The translations under genes and the position numbers were made by a program. Positions 46,904 through 58,188 of a stretch of 64,000 nt of DNA are shown here, in pieces; positions within the stretch are counted from its first letter, which is position 1; each line of letters begins with the position of its first letter. Origin of the DNA: Stutzerimonas balearica DSM 6083 (GTDB lineage Bacteria > Pseudomonadota > Gammaproteobacteria > Pseudomonadales > Pseudomonadaceae); assembly GCF_000818015.1 (NCBI RefSeq), contig NZ_CP007511.1, forward strand, positions 1,722,001 to 1,786,000, in the 5' to 3' direction. The notes beneath the pieces are model-generated. The model searched no databases. It was given only the letters and a program-made list of their open reading frames with translations, and was not told where the DNA came from.

Positions 46904-49732
46904 ATGCAAGAAAGCGTAATGCAGCGCATGTGGGACAGCGCACACCTATCCGGTGGTAACGCTGCCTATGTGGAAGAGCTATACGAGCTCTATCTGCACG
47001 ACCCCAACGCTGTGCCTGAAGAATGGCGCAACTATTTCCAGAAGCTGCCTTCCAGCACCGGCGCAGCGGACGTGTCGCATTCGACTGTTCGCGATCATTT
47101 CGTGCTGTTGGCGAAGAACCAGCGCCGCGCACAGCCGGTGTCTGCTGGCGCCGTCAGCAGTGAGCACGAGAAGAAGCAGGTGGAAGTCGTGCGCTTGATT
47201 CAGGCTTATCGCCTGCGTGGCCACCAAGCTGCTCAGTTGGACCCGCTCAGTCTGCAGCAGCGTCCCGTTCCGGCCGACCTGTCGATCAACAACTATGGCT
47301 TGACCGACGGCGATCTCGATACCGTTTTTCGTACGGGTGACCTGGCGATCGGCAAGGATCAGGCAACTCTGCGCGAAATCGTCGAGGCGCTTCAAGAGAC
47401 ATATTGCCGCACTATCGGCGCTGAGTTTGCCCATATCGTCGATTCTGAACAGCGCAACTGGTTCATCCAGCGCTTCGAGAGCGTGCGCGGCCGGCCGCAG
47501 TTCTCCGCTGAGATCAAGAGCCATCTGCTCGAGCGCCTGACCGCTGCAGAAGGTCTGGAAAAGTACCTCGGTACCAAATATCCGGGCACCAAACGCTTTG
47601 GTCTGGAAGGTGGCGAGAGCCTCATTCCGCTGCTCGACGAGCTGATTCAGCGCTCGGGATCCTACGGCGTGAAGGAAGTCGTCATCGGGATGGCTCACCG
47701 TGGCCGTCTGAACGTCCTGGTGAACACGCTCGGCAAGAATCCGCGCGACTTGTTCGACGAGTTCGAGGGCAAGAAGGTCGAAGGCCTGAGTTCCGGTGAC
47801 GTTAAGTACCACCAGGGCTTTTCCTCCAACGTGATGACCCCGGGCGGTGAAATTCACCTCGCGATGGCGTTCAACCCGTCTCACCTGGAGATCGTTTCTC
47901 CGGTGGTCGAGGGTTCGGTGCGCGCACGTCAGGATCGGCGTTACGATCCGGTCGGCGACAAGGTGCTGCCAATCACTATCCACGGTGATGCCGCTTTCGC
48001 TGGTCAGGGCGTGGTCATGGAGACGTTCCAGATGTCTCAGACTCGCGCCTTCAAAACTGGCGGCACGATTCGTCTGGTCGTCAACAACCAGGTCGGCTTC
48101 ACGACCAGCAAGCAGGAAGACGCTCGTTCGACGGAATACGCGACCGACGTGGCGAAAATGATCCAGGCGCCGATCTTCCACGTGAATGCCGATGATCCGG
48201 AAGCCGTATTGTTCGTCAGTCAGCTGGCCGTTGACTACCGCATGCAGTTCAAGCGGGACATCGTCATCGACCTGGTTTGCTATCGCCGCCGCGGCCACAA
48301 CGAGGCCGACGAGCCGAGCGGTACCCAGCCGCTGATGTACCAGAAGATCGCCAAGCAGCGCACGACTCGCGAGCACTACGCGGATGCGCTGATCAGTGCA
48401 GGCGTTCTCAGCAGCGAGGAAGTTCAGGCCCGCGTAGACGAGTACCGTCAGGCGCTGGACAACGGTCTGCACGTGGTCAAGAGCCTGGTCAAGGAGCCGA
48501 ACCCGGAGCTGTTCGTCGACTGGCGGCCGTACCTGGGGCACGCCTGGACCGCGCGGCACGACACCAGCTTCGATCTGAAGACCCTGCAGGAGCTCGCCAA
48601 CAAGCTGTTGCAAGTTCCGGAAGGCTTCGTCGTTCAGCGTCAGGTCTCGAAGATTCTCGAGGACCGGACCAAGATGGCGGCAGGGGCGATGCCGATCAAC
48701 TGGGGTTTCGCCGAAACCATGGCTTACGCAACGCTGCTGTTCGAAGGCCATCCAGTACGTATCACCGGCCAGGACGTCGGTCGTGGCACCTTCTCGCACC
48801 GCCATGCCGCGCTGCACAACCAGAAGGATGGCTCGACCTTCATTCCGCTGCAGCACCTGTACCAGGAGCAGCCGAACTTCACGCTGTACGACTCGTTCCT
48901 TTCGGAAGAAGCCGTACTGGCGTTCGAATACGGCTACGCCACGACCACGCCCAACGCGCTGGTGGTGTGGGAAGCGCAGTTCGGCGACTTCGCCAACGGT
49001 GCCCAGGTGGTGATCGACCAGTTCATCAGCAGTGGTGAAGCGAAGTGGGGGCGCCTCTGCGGCCTGACGATGCTGTTGCCGCATGGCTACGAAGGTCAGG
49101 GGCCTGAGCACTCCTCCGCGCGTCTGGAGCGCTACCTGCAGCTGTGCGCCGAGCACAACATCCAGGTTTGTGTGCCTTCGACGCCGGCGCAGGTCTACCA
49201 CATGCTGCGTCGTCAGGCGATTCGCCCGCTGCGCAAGCCGCTGGTTGCGCTGACGCCGAAGTCGCTGCTGCGCCACAAGCTGGCTATCTCGACGCTGGAG
49301 GAGCTGACTCAGGGCTCGTTCCAGACCGTGCTGCCGGAGATCGATCCGATCGACGCCGCGAAGGTCGAGCGTGTGGTGCTGTGTAGCGGCAAGGTGTATT
49401 ACGACCTGTTGGAAAAGCGTCGCAACGAAGGCCGCGAGGATATCGCGATCATCCGGATCGAGCAGCTGTACCCGTTCCCGGAAGACGACCTGGCCGAAGT
49501 CCTGGCGCCGTACCAGAACCTCAAGCACATCGTCTGGTGTCAGGAAGAGCCGATGAACCAGGGCGCCTGGTATTGCAGCCAGCACCATATGCGGCGTGTC
49601 GCCACCGCGCACAACAAGGACCTGTTCCTTCAGTACGCAGGGCGCGAAGCGTCTGCGGCCCCCGCGGTCGGTTATGCCTCCATGCACGCCGAGCAGCAAG
49701 AGAAGCTGCTGCAGGACGCGTTCACCGTTTAA
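46904..49732 (+). CDS. sucA: 2-oxoglutarate dehydrogenase E1 component
   Basis: Thiamine diphosphate enzyme decarboxylating 2-oxoglutarate, 942 residues. The N-terminal targeting-like segment MQESVMQRMWDSAHLSGGNAAYVEELYELYL is conserved. VVIGMAHRGRLNVLVNTLGKNP and the ThDP/Mg region HGDAAFAGQGVVMETFQMS are visible, with HRRRGHNEADEPSGTQP-like sequence as YRRRGHNEADEPSGTQP. The transketolase-like C terminus includes GQDVGRGTFSHRHA. It is followed 69 bases later by sucB. Confidence 0.97.
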   Translation: MQESVMQRMWDSAHLSGGNAAYVEELYELYLHDPNAVPEEWRNYFQKLPSSTGAADVSHSTVRDHFVLLAKNQRRAQPVSAGAVSSEHEKKQVEVVRLIQAYRLRGHQAAQLDPLSLQQRPVPADLSINNYGLTDGDLDTVFRTGDLAIGKDQATLREIVEALQETYCRTIGAEFAHIVDSEQRNWFIQRFESVRGRPQFSAEIKSHLLERLTAAEGLEKYLGTKYPGTKRFGLEGGESLIPLLDELIQRSGSYGVKEVVIGMAHRGRLNVLVNTLGKNPRDLFDEFEGKKVEGLSSGDVKYHQGFSSNVMTPGGEIHLAMAFNPSHLEIVSPVVEGSVRARQDRRYDPVGDKVLPITIHGDAAFAGQGVVMETFQMSQTRAFKTGGTIRLVVNNQVGFTTSKQEDARSTEYATDVAKMIQAPIFHVNADDPEAVLFVSQLAVDYRMQFKRDIVIDLVCYRRRGHNEADEPSGTQPLMYQKIAKQRTTREHYADALISAGVLSSEEVQARVDEYRQALDNGLHVVKSLVKEPNPELFVDWRPYLGHAWTARHDTSFDLKTLQELANKLLQVPEGFVVQRQVSKILEDRTKMAAGAMPINWGFAETMAYATLLFEGHPVRITGQDVGRGTFSHRHAALHNQKDGSTFIPLQHLYQEQPNFTLYDSFLSEEAVLAFEYGYATTTPNALVVWEAQFGDFANGAQVVIDQFISSGEAKWGRLCGLTMLLPHGYEGQGPEHSSARLERYLQLCAEHNIQVCVPSTPAQVYHMLRRQAIRPLRKPLVALTPKSLLRHKLAISTLEELTQGSFQTVLPEIDPIDAAKVERVVLCSGKVYYDLLEKRRNEGREDIAIIRIEQLYPFPEDDLAEVLAPYQNLKHIVWCQEEPMNQGAWYCSQHHMRRVATAHNKDLFLQYAGREASAAPAVGYASMHAEQQEKLLQDAFTV

Positions 49733-49801
49733 AACCCAGCTGCAAGAGGCCGCGCGATGCGCGGCCTCGACGTAGACAACGAATCAATAGGACCCCCGAT
49801 A

Positions 49802-51031
49802 ATGGCTATCGAGATCAAAGCCCCTACATTCCCGGAATCCGTTGCCGACGGTACCGTCGCGACCTGGCACAAGAAGCCTGGCGAGGCCGTCAAGCGTGAT
49901 GAGCTGATCGTCGACATCGAGACAGACAAGGTGGTCATGGAAGTGCTTGCCGAGGCTGACGGCGTGCTTACCGAGATCGTCAAGAACGAAGGCGACACCG
50001 TGCTCAGCGGCGAGCTGCTCGGCAAGCTCGAGGCGGGTGCCTCCGCTGCTGCCGCGCCTGCCTCGGCTCCGGCTGCGGCTGCTGCTCCGCAAGCGGCTGC
50101 CGAGTCCGCGCCTGCCGCTTCCGCCGAGGAGCAGATCCTCGCTCCGGCCGCGCGCAAGCTGGCCGAAGAGAACGGCATCGATCCGAACAGCATCCGCGGC
50201 ACCGGCAAAGACGGCCGCGTAACGAAGGAAGACGTCGTTGCCGCCATCGAGGCGAAGAAGTCTGCACCTGCTGCAGCTGCCAAGCCGGCCGCACCGGCTG
50301 CCGCCGCACCGATCTTTGCCGCGGGCGATCGCGTCGAGAAGCGCGTCCCGATGACTCGCCTGCGCGCCAAGGTTGCCGAGCGCCTCGTCGAAGCGCAGTC
50401 CTCCATGGCCATGCTGACCACTTTCAACGAGGTCAACATGAAGCCGATCATGGAGCTGCGCTCCAAGTACAAGGACCTGTTCGAGAAGAAGCACAACGGC
50501 GTACGCCTGGGCTTCATGTCTTTCTTCGTCAAGGCCGCGGTCGAAGCGCTGAAGCGTCAGCCTGGCGTCAATGCGTCCATCGACGGCAACGACATCGTCT
50601 ATCACGGTTACCAGGACATCGGCGTGGCCGTCTCCAGTGATCGCGGCCTGGTCGTTCCGGTGCTGCGTAACGCCGAACACATGAGCCTCGCCGAAGTCGA
50701 AGGCGGCATTGCCGAATTCGGCAAGAAGGCCAAGGCCGGCAAGCTGACGATCGAGGAAATGACCGGCGGTACCTTCACCATCTCCAATGGCGGTGTGTTT
50801 GGTTCGCTGCTGTCGACGCCGATCGTCAACCCGCCGCAGACCGCTATTCTCGGCATGCACAAGATTCAGGAGCGCCCGATGGCGGTCAATGGTCAGGTGG
50901 TCATCCTGCCGATGATGTACCTGGCGCTGTCCTATGATCACCGTTTGATCGACGGCAAAGAGGCGGTAACCTTCCTGGTCACCATGAAGGACCTGCTGGA
51001 AGATCCGGCTCGCCTGCTGCTGGACATCTGA
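49802..51031 (+). CDS. sucB: Dihydrolipoyllysine-residue succinyltransferase (2-oxoglutarate dehydrogenase E2)
   Basis: The core E2 enzyme, 409 residues. A single lipoyl domain has the modified Lys43 in [11 protein letters not shown]. An Ala/Pro-rich hinge (about 80-110) is followed by the peripheral subunit-binding domain ([34 protein letters not shown]), a second Ala-rich linker, and the catalytic domain ending with [13 protein letters not shown] (catalytic His and Asp). The start at 49802 matches the family; upstream in-frame codons are leader. Confidence 0.97.
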   Translation: MAIEIKAPTFPESVADGTVATWHKKPGEAVKRDELIVDIETDKVVMEVLAEADGVLTEIVKNEGDTVLSGELLGKLEAGASAAAAPASAPAAAAAPQAAAESAPAASAEEQILAPAARKLAEENGIDPNSIRGTGKDGRVTKEDVVAAIEAKKSAPAAAAKPAAPAAAAPIFAAGDRVEKRVPMTRLRAKVAERLVEAQSSMAMLTTFNEVNMKPIMELRSKYKDLFEKKHNGVRLGFMSFFVKAAVEALKRQPGVNASIDGNDIVYHGYQDIGVAVSSDRGLVVPVLRNAEHMSLAEVEGGIAEFGKKAKAGKLTIEEMTGGTFTISNGGVFGSLLSTPIVNPPQTAILGMHKIQERPMAVNGQVVILPMMYLALSYDHRLIDGKEAVTFLVTMKDLLEDPARLLLDI

Positions 51032-51114
51032 CAAGGCAGCCACGGGCGGTGGGCGGTCAGCTGGTGATATACCCGGCACCGCTTGCGGCTCGTGGCTTTT
51101 CGTTTGCCGCTTAG

Positions 51115-52566
<1,452 letters not shown>

Positions 52567-52582
52567 GCGAATCGCGTGGTAC

Positions 52583-52617
52583 AAAAGCCCGGCCTGTTCT
52601 GAACACGCCGGGCTTTT
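52583..52617 (+). terminator. Rho-independent terminator after lpdG
   Basis: AAAAGCCCGGC/GCCGGGCTTTT stem with a 13-base loop followed by CTTTG, 16 bases after the stop. Confidence 0.88.
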
Positions 52618-52697
52618 CTTTGACTAAAGTAGGATGTTTTCATGAGCAATCAGGTCCTTGAAAGGTATCGGCGATAGTTTTCAGGGACTTGAAGGGG

Positions 52698-52714
52698 GCA
52701 GGGCAACGCCCTGC
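52698..52714 (+). other. Small hairpin in the sucC leader
   Basis: GCAGGGC-AAC-GCCCTGC, a perfect 7-bp stem 31 bases upstream of sucC, followed by TTAAAT. It could be a leader structure; function unknown. Confidence 0.45.
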
Positions 52715-52745
52715 TTAAATGCGGTACCTGATAACGGTAAGAAGC

Positions 52746-53915
52746 ATGAATCTTCACGAGTACCAAGGTAAGCAGCTGTTTGCAGAATATGGATTGCCGG
52801 TGTCGAAAGGCTACGCGGTAGACAGCCCGAAGGAGGCCGCCGAAGCCTGTGACAAGATTGGGGGCACCGAGTGGGTGGTCAAGGCTCAGGTCCATGCCGG
52901 TGGTCGCGGCAAGGCCGGTGGTGTCAAGCTTGTACGCAGCAAAGACGAGGCGCGTGCGTTCGCCCAGCAGTGGTTGGACAAGCGACTGGTGACCTACCAG
53001 ACCGATGCCAATGGCCAGCCGGTCAGCAAGATCCTGGTTGAGGCGGCTACCGATATCGACAAGGAACTCTACCTGGGTGCAGTCGTGGACCGCTCGAGCC
53101 GCCGTATCGTGTTCATGGCATCCACCGAGGGCGGCGTGGACATCGAGAAGGTTGCACACGACACTCCGGAGAAGATTCTCAAGGCCACCATCGATCCGTT
53201 GGTCGGCGCGCAGCCCTTCCAGGCACGGGAGCTGGCATTCCAGCTCGGGCTCAAGGGCGATCAGGTGAAGCAGTTCGTCCACATCTTCGTTGGCCTGGCC
53301 AAGCTGTTTCAGGACTACGATCTGGCCCTGCTAGAGGTCAATCCGCTGGTCATCAAGAAAGATGGCAACCTGCATTGCCTTGACGCCAAGCTCAATATCG
53401 ACGGCAACGCCATCTATCGACAGCCGAAGCTGCGCGACATGGCCGACCCTTCCCAGGACGACCCACGCGAGGCGCATGCGGCCAAGTGGGAACTCAATTA
53501 CGTCGCGCTCGACGGCAACATCGGTTGCATGGTCAACGGTGCCGGCCTGGCGATGGGGACCATGGACATCGTCAACCTGCACGGCGGTCGTCCGGCGAAC
53601 TTCCTCGATGTCGGCGGTGGCGCAACGGAAGAGCGCGTTACCGAAGCGTTCAAGATCATTCTCTCGGATAGCAATGTCGCCGCAGTGCTGGTGAACATCT
53701 TCGGCGGTATCGTGCGCTGCGACATGATCGCCGAGGGGATCATCGGTGCCGTGCGCGAGGTGGGGGTCAAGGTACCCGTGGTCGTGCGCCTGGAGGGCAA
53801 CAACGCCGAGCTGGGCGCGAAGATGCTGAGCGAGAGCGGGCTGAACATCATCGGGGCGCAGAGCCTGACCGATGCGGCCATTCAGGTAGTCAAAGCCGCG
53901 GAGGGCAAGCAATGA
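52746..53915 (+). CDS. sucC: Succinyl-CoA synthetase (ADP-forming) beta subunit
   Basis: 389 residues, near the 388 of E. coli SucC. The N-terminal ATP-grasp domain begins [25 protein letters not shown], and the CoA-ligase-like C-terminal domain contains [18 protein letters not shown] and [17 protein letters not shown]. With SucD it converts succinyl-CoA to succinate with substrate-level phosphorylation. The start at 52746 matches the family; an in-frame ATG nine codons upstream does not. It overlaps sucD by four bases. Confidence 0.97.
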   Translation: MNLHEYQGKQLFAEYGLPVSKGYAVDSPKEAAEACDKIGGTEWVVKAQVHAGGRGKAGGVKLVRSKDEARAFAQQWLDKRLVTYQTDANGQPVSKILVEAATDIDKELYLGAVVDRSSRRIVFMASTEGGVDIEKVAHDTPEKILKATIDPLVGAQPFQARELAFQLGLKGDQVKQFVHIFVGLAKLFQDYDLALLEVNPLVIKKDGNLHCLDAKLNIDGNAIYRQPKLRDMADPSQDDPREAHAAKWELNYVALDGNIGCMVNGAGLAMGTMDIVNLHGGRPANFLDVGGGATEERVTEAFKIILSDSNVAAVLVNIFGGIVRCDMIAEGIIGAVREVGVKVPVVVRLEGNNAELGAKMLSESGLNIIGAQSLTDAAIQVVKAAEGKQ

Positions 53916-54799
53916 GCATTCTGATCAACAAGGACACCAAGGTCATCTGCCAAGGCTTTACCGGCTCACAAGGAACGTTCCACTCCGAGCAGGCCATCGC
54001 CTATGGCACGCGCATGGTCGGTGGGGTGACGCCTGGCAAGGGCGGCACCATGCATCTTGGTCTGCCGGTGTTCAATACGGTCAAGGAAGCCGTGGAAGCC
54101 ACCGGCGCCGATGCCTCGGTAATCTACGTACCGGCACCTTTCTGCAAGGACTCGATCCTCGAAGCCGCGTTTGGCGGCATCAAGCTGATCGTATGCATCA
54201 CCGAGGGCATCCCGACGCTGGATATGCTGGAAGTCAAGATCAAGTGCGATGAGCTCGGTGTGCGTCTGATCGGTCCGAACTGCCCAGGTGTAATCACCCC
54301 GGGTGAATGCAAGATCGGCATTCAGCCCGGCCACATCCACCAGCCGGGCAAGGTAGGCATCGTTTCGCGTTCCGGCACGCTGACCTACGAGGCGGTCAAA
54401 CAGACGACCGATGCGGGCTTCGGCCAGTCCACCTGTGTCGGCATTGGTGGCGATCCGATTCCCGGCTCGAGCTTCATCGACATCCTGGAGCTTTTCCAGA
54501 ACGACCCTCAGACCGAGGCAATCGTCATGATCGGCGAGATCGGTGGTTCGGCCGAGGAAGAGGCGGCGGCCTTCATCAAGGCCAACGTGACAAAGCCGGT
54601 GGTGTCGTACATCGCGGGCGTTACCGCACCGGCGGGCAAGCGAATGGGGCATGCCGGAGCGATCATCTCCGGAGGCAAGGGCACGGCGGAGGAGAAGTTC
54701 GCTGCGCTGCAGGACGCGGGCGTGCGAACGGTGCGTTCGCTGGCCGATATTGGCAAGGCCCTGGCTGACGTGACAGGTTGGGAAATGAAGGGCGCCTGA
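53912..54799 (+). CDS. sucD: Succinyl-CoA synthetase (ADP-forming) alpha subunit
   Basis: A 295-residue CoA-binding and phosphohistidine subunit. The N terminus [29 protein letters not shown] and the phosphorylated His near residue 247 in [17 protein letters not shown] are visible. Its ATG overlaps the sucC stop (ATGA), so the subunits are translationally coupled. Confidence 0.97.
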   Translation: MSILINKDTKVICQGFTGSQGTFHSEQAIAYGTRMVGGVTPGKGGTMHLGLPVFNTVKEAVEATGADASVIYVPAPFCKDSILEAAFGGIKLIVCITEGIPTLDMLEVKIKCDELGVRLIGPNCPGVITPGECKIGIQPGHIHQPGKVGIVSRSGTLTYEAVKQTTDAGFGQSTCVGIGGDPIPGSSFIDILELFQNDPQTEAIVMIGEIGGSAEEEAAAFIKANVTKPVVSYIAGVTAPAGKRMGHAGAIISGGKGTAEEKFAALQDAGVRTVRSLADIGKALADVTGWEMKGA

Positions 54800-54812
54800 C
54801 CAGCGCCGTGAC

Positions 54813-54838
54813 AGGGCCACCTTCGGGTGGCCCTTTCG
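54813..54838 (+). terminator. Rho-independent terminator after sucD
   Basis: AGGGCCACC-TTCG-GGTGGCCCT followed by TTCGTTT, 13 bases after the stop. Confidence 0.88.
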
Positions 54839-55083
54839 TTTGTGGGTACAAAGCGGTCGGCATGCTCGGCCGATCATGGCATCATGCGCGCCTCCCATCA
54901 TGGCGCCGTCTTCACGAGAGATGCGTGTCACGCAGGGCCTGGCTCAACCGGCCGGGTGACATTTCCCTTACCCCTGGAGAAATCCCCACATCGTTTCCGT
55001 TTCCCGTCGTCCCGAATCGCCCATCGCTCGAGCAACACGCTCGCTGGCGCGGCGGCGGCGCATTCCCCTGGTAATGGTTTCCC

Positions 55084-56391
55084 ATGACTCGTTTGAAAGG
55101 CTTTGACCTCGTCGCCCTTGGTTTCATGACCTTTGCGCTGTTTCTCGGCGCCGGCAACATCATTTTCCCGCCCAGCGCCGGACTGGCCGCAGGCGAACAT
55201 ATCTGGCAGGCGGCAGCCGGCTTTCTGCTGACAGGCGTGGGCCTGCCGCTGCTGACGGTCGTCGCGCTCGCTCGCGTCGGTGGCGGGATGGACCGCCTGA
55301 CTGCGCCTCTGGGTCGGTTCGCCGGCACGCTGCTGGCGATAGCCGTGTACCTGGCCATCGGGCCGCTGTTCGCGACGCCGCGAACCGCCGTGGTGTCGTT
55401 CGAAATGGGCATCGCCCCGTTCACCGGCGACAGCGGTACGCCTTTGCTGATCTATACGCTGCTGTTCTTTGCGGCGGTGCTGGTGCTGGTGCTCAATCCC
55501 GGGCGCCTGGTAGAGAACGTCGGCAAGATCATCACTCCCGTGCTGTTGCTTTCACTGATCCTGCTTGGCGGCGCCGCGCTGTTTCTTCCCGCCGGCGAGA
55601 TCGGGGTCAGTGCCGAGAGTTATCGCAGCGCGCCGATGCTCAAGGGCTTTCTCGAGGGCTACCTGACCATGGACACCCTGGGCGCCCTGGTTTTCGGCAT
55701 CGTCATCGCGACCGCCATCCGCGACCATGGGGTGACCGATGCGGCGCTGGTGACGCGCTATTCGATGATTGCCGGCGTGATCGCCGCCGTCGGGCTTTCG
55801 GCGGTGTATCTGGCGTTGTTCTACCTGGGCGCAACCAGCCAGGGCATCGCCGCCGATGCGCAGAATGGCGTGCAGGTGCTCACGACCTACGTACAGCACA
55901 CCTTTGGCACGACCGGCAGCCTGTTGCTCGCCGCAGTCATCACCCTCGCATGCCTGACGACGGCGGTAGGGCTCACGGCTGCGTGTGGTGAGTTCTTCAG
56001 CAACCTGCTGCCGGTATCCTACCGCAGCGTGGTGATCACCTTCTCGCTGTTCAGCCTGCTGGTGGCCAATCAGGGCTTGACCCAGCTGATCAGTGTCTCG
56101 GTCCCGGTACTGGTAGGGCTTTACCCGCTGGCGATCGTCTTGGTTGCGCTCAGCCTGGCCGACCGGCTGTGGCGTTCGCCCGCCCGGGTGATGATGCCGG
56201 TGATGGCGGTCACCCTGGTGTTCGGTTTCGTCGATGGCATGGCGGCAGCCGGCTTCGGTGACGCAGTGCCAGCCTTCTTCGGTGAACTCCCGCTGGCGGG
56301 GCAGAGCATGGGATGGCTGCTGCCGGCGCTCATCACGCTGATGCTCGCGGCCGCCGCGGATCGCCTGCTGGCCGCTCCTGCGCGCGCCTGA
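55084..56391 (+). CDS. brnQ: Branched-chain amino acid:cation symporter (LIVCS family, BrnQ/BraB)
   Basis: A 435-residue integral membrane carrier with about 12 helices for Na+-coupled uptake of Leu, Ile and Val. The N terminus LKGFDLVALGFMTFALFLGAGNIIFPPSAGLAAGEHIW is the LIVCS signature. In P. aeruginosa braB occupies the same position after sucD, so this is probably the orthologue; braB and braZ cannot be separated with certainty here. The preceding 250 bases hold no gene. Confidence 0.93.
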   Translation: MTRLKGFDLVALGFMTFALFLGAGNIIFPPSAGLAAGEHIWQAAAGFLLTGVGLPLLTVVALARVGGGMDRLTAPLGRFAGTLLAIAVYLAIGPLFATPRTAVVSFEMGIAPFTGDSGTPLLIYTLLFFAAVLVLVLNPGRLVENVGKIITPVLLLSLILLGGAALFLPAGEIGVSAESYRSAPMLKGFLEGYLTMDTLGALVFGIVIATAIRDHGVTDAALVTRYSMIAGVIAAVGLSAVYLALFYLGATSQGIAADAQNGVQVLTTYVQHTFGTTGSLLLAAVITLACLTTAVGLTAACGEFFSNLLPVSYRSVVITFSLFSLLVANQGLTQLISVSVPVLVGLYPLAIVLVALSLADRLWRSPARVMMPVMAVTLVFGFVDGMAAAGFGDAVPAFFGELPLAGQSMGWLLPALITLMLAAAADRLLAAPARA

Positions 56392-56415
56392 GCGCAGCGG
56401 TAGATGGCAGCTGGC

Positions 56416-56421
56416 TATAAT
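56416..56421 (+). promoter_or_regulatory. Candidate -10 element of the DUF599 gene
   Basis: A perfect TATAAT in GGCTATAATCGCG, 27 bases before the start codon. There is no good -35 at 17 bases. Confidence 0.5.
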
Positions 56422-56447
56422 CGCGTCAGGTTTGAAGAGGACAGGCC

Positions 56448-57173
56448 ATGGCCTTAACCGAACTGCTAACGCCCGACGTCGCCGCGGTCATCTGGTTCGT
56501 CGTCTGCTGGGTGGGCTATACCCGTTACGCAAGCTGGCGCGGGCGTGACACGGCCTGCCTGGCCAGTGTGCTGCATCTCTATCGCCAGGACTGGATGCAG
56601 CGACTGCTGCAGCGCGACAACCGGATTGCCGATGCCAACGTCATCGGTAATCTCGAGCGCAACGCCTCGTTCTTCGCCTCCAGCACACTGATCATCCTTG
56701 CCGGCATCCTCACAGCGCTCGGCGCGTCTGATCGCGCCGTTTCCCTGCTCGCCGATCTGCCGCTCGCGCAGCCGGTCAGCCGCGGGCTGTCGGAAATCAA
56801 GCTGCTCGGCCTAGCCGTGGTCTTCGTCTATGCCTTCTTCACCTTCAGCTGGTGCATGCGCCAATACAATTTCGGCGCGGTCCTCGTCGCGTCGGCACCG
56901 ATGGCTGGTGAGCGCAACGTCAATGACCTCGAGCGCAAGGCATTCGCCGAGCGCGCGGCGCGCGTGCTGTCGATGGCTGCCAACCAGTTCAACTTTGGTC
57001 TGCGTGCCTACTATTTCGGCATGGCCACGCTGGCCTGGTTTATCAATCCCTGGTTCTTCATGGCGGTCACCACCGGCGTGGTGCTGGTGCTCTACCGCCG
57101 CGAGTTCCATTCCGATGTGCTGAAGGTCATGGTGTTTACGCCAACTTCGCTCGGAGATACGTCCCGGGAGTAG
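56448..57173 (+). CDS. DUF599 family membrane protein
   Basis: 241 residues with four predicted membrane helices. Family hallmarks are CWVGYTRYASWRGRD near the N terminus, NAVIGNLERNASFFASSTLIILAG-like sequence (here ADANVIGNLERNASFFASST), and SWCMRQYNFGAVLVASAP. Function is unknown. GAAGAGGACAGG precedes the ATG. It stands between brnQ and the thioesterase pair. Confidence 0.88.
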   Translation: MALTELLTPDVAAVIWFVVCWVGYTRYASWRGRDTACLASVLHLYRQDWMQRLLQRDNRIADANVIGNLERNASFFASSTLIILAGILTALGASDRAVSLLADLPLAQPVSRGLSEIKLLGLAVVFVYAFFTFSWCMRQYNFGAVLVASAPMAGERNVNDLERKAFAERAARVLSMAANQFNFGLRAYYFGMATLAWFINPWFFMAVTTGVVLVLYRREFHSDVLKVMVFTPTSLGDTSRE

Positions 57174-57230
57174 GGCGCAACCTTGCCGCCCGGTATCATG
57201 GCCGGCTCGATTCCATCGCCGAGAGATCGA

Positions 57231-57689
57231 ATGAGCGACAGCCAGATTCTCGAGCGCACTCAGCGCTTTCTTTCCTTTCTGCGTCATTGCCAGGTGCTCG
57301 GGCTCAGCGTGGAGCACGCTGACAGCAAGGGTCTGACGTTGCGCCTGCCCTATAACGAGAGCCTGATTGGCAATCCCGAGACCGGCGGCATTCATGGCGG
57401 GGCGATCACCACGCTGATGGACACCACCTGCGGCATCTCGACCGCCTGCGCGTTGCCGGAACTGGAGGTCTGCCCGACGCTCGACCTGCGTATCGATTAC
57501 ATGCACCCGGCCGAGCCGGGTCACGACGTGTTCGGCTTCGCCGAATGCTACCGAGTGACGCCGCACGTGATCTTCACGCGGGGCGTGGCCTACCAGCGCG
57601 ACATCAACGAGCCGATCGCGCACGTGGTCGGCACCTTCATGCGCATGGGCAAGCAGGCCGGCGGCCGCGGCGGGGAGGGCGCGGCATGA
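57231..57689 (+). CDS. PaaI-type hotdog thioesterase (first of an overlapping pair)
   Basis: A 152-residue hotdog-fold acyl-CoA thioesterase. The active-site segment GNPETGGIHGGAITTLMDTTCG has the HGG turn and the catalytic-type Asp in LMD. The substrate is unknown. The start MSDSQILERT was chosen because it follows GAGAG and because upstream in-frame residues are not family-like; a TATCAT -10-like box lies about 35 bases upstream. Its stop overlaps the next gene as ATGA. Confidence 0.88.
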   Translation: MSDSQILERTQRFLSFLRHCQVLGLSVEHADSKGLTLRLPYNESLIGNPETGGIHGGAITTLMDTTCGISTACALPELEVCPTLDLRIDYMHPAEPGHDVFGFAECYRVTPHVIFTRGVAYQRDINEPIAHVVGTFMRMGKQAGGRGGEGAA

Positions 57690-58132
57690 CTCGGGTGGAT
57701 TTCGATTCCATGGTCCGCCAGGCGCTGGAGACCAACAATTACGAGCCGCTGATCGAGTCGGTGCCCTACGCGAAGCTGATCGGCATGCAATGCCTGCGTC
57801 TGGGAGACGAGATGGTGTTCCGCCTGCCGCAGAACCAGGACAACATCGGCAATCCCATGCTGCCAGCGATTCACGGCGGCGTGATCGCGGGTTTCATGGA
57901 GCATTCCGCGATGCTTCATTTGCTGATGTTCATGGGGGCGCCACATTTGCCGAAAATCATCGACTTCTCGATAGATTATCTGCGCGCCGGTCACTATCGT
58001 GACACTTTCGCCGCCTGCCAGGTCTGGCGCCAGGGCCGTCGGGTCGCCAATGTCGCGATCACTGCCTGGCAGACCCATCAGGCCGAACCCATCGCCACCG
58101 CCCGCTGCCATTTCAAGATCGACCAGGCCTGA
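57686..58132 (+). CDS. PaaI-type hotdog thioesterase (second of an overlapping pair)
   Basis: A 148-residue hotdog protein, related to but clearly different from its neighbour. The active-site region reads GNPMLPAIHGGVIAGFMEHSAML, with Glu where the first protein has Asp. Start MTRVDFDSM lies inside the stop of the upstream gene, so the two are translationally coupled and could form a hetero-oligomer. Substrate unknown. Confidence 0.88.
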   Translation: MTRVDFDSMVRQALETNNYEPLIESVPYAKLIGMQCLRLGDEMVFRLPQNQDNIGNPMLPAIHGGVIAGFMEHSAMLHLLMFMGAPHLPKIIDFSIDYLRAGHYRDTFAACQVWRQGRRVANVAITAWQTHQAEPIATARCHFKIDQA

Positions 58133-58188
58133 TCCTGCGGCCGTCGGCGTGCGGTAGCTGACGTCTGACACTGCTTCAAGGATCCGGA

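Noticed and set aside
46979..49699. A 906-codon open frame antisense to sucA
   Set aside because: Complement of a strongly recognised gene, low-complexity translation, no ribosome-binding site or neighbours to match.
52642..52677. Mini-frame MSNQVLERYRR before sucC
   Set aside because: Eleven codons with no ribosome-binding site. Likely chance.
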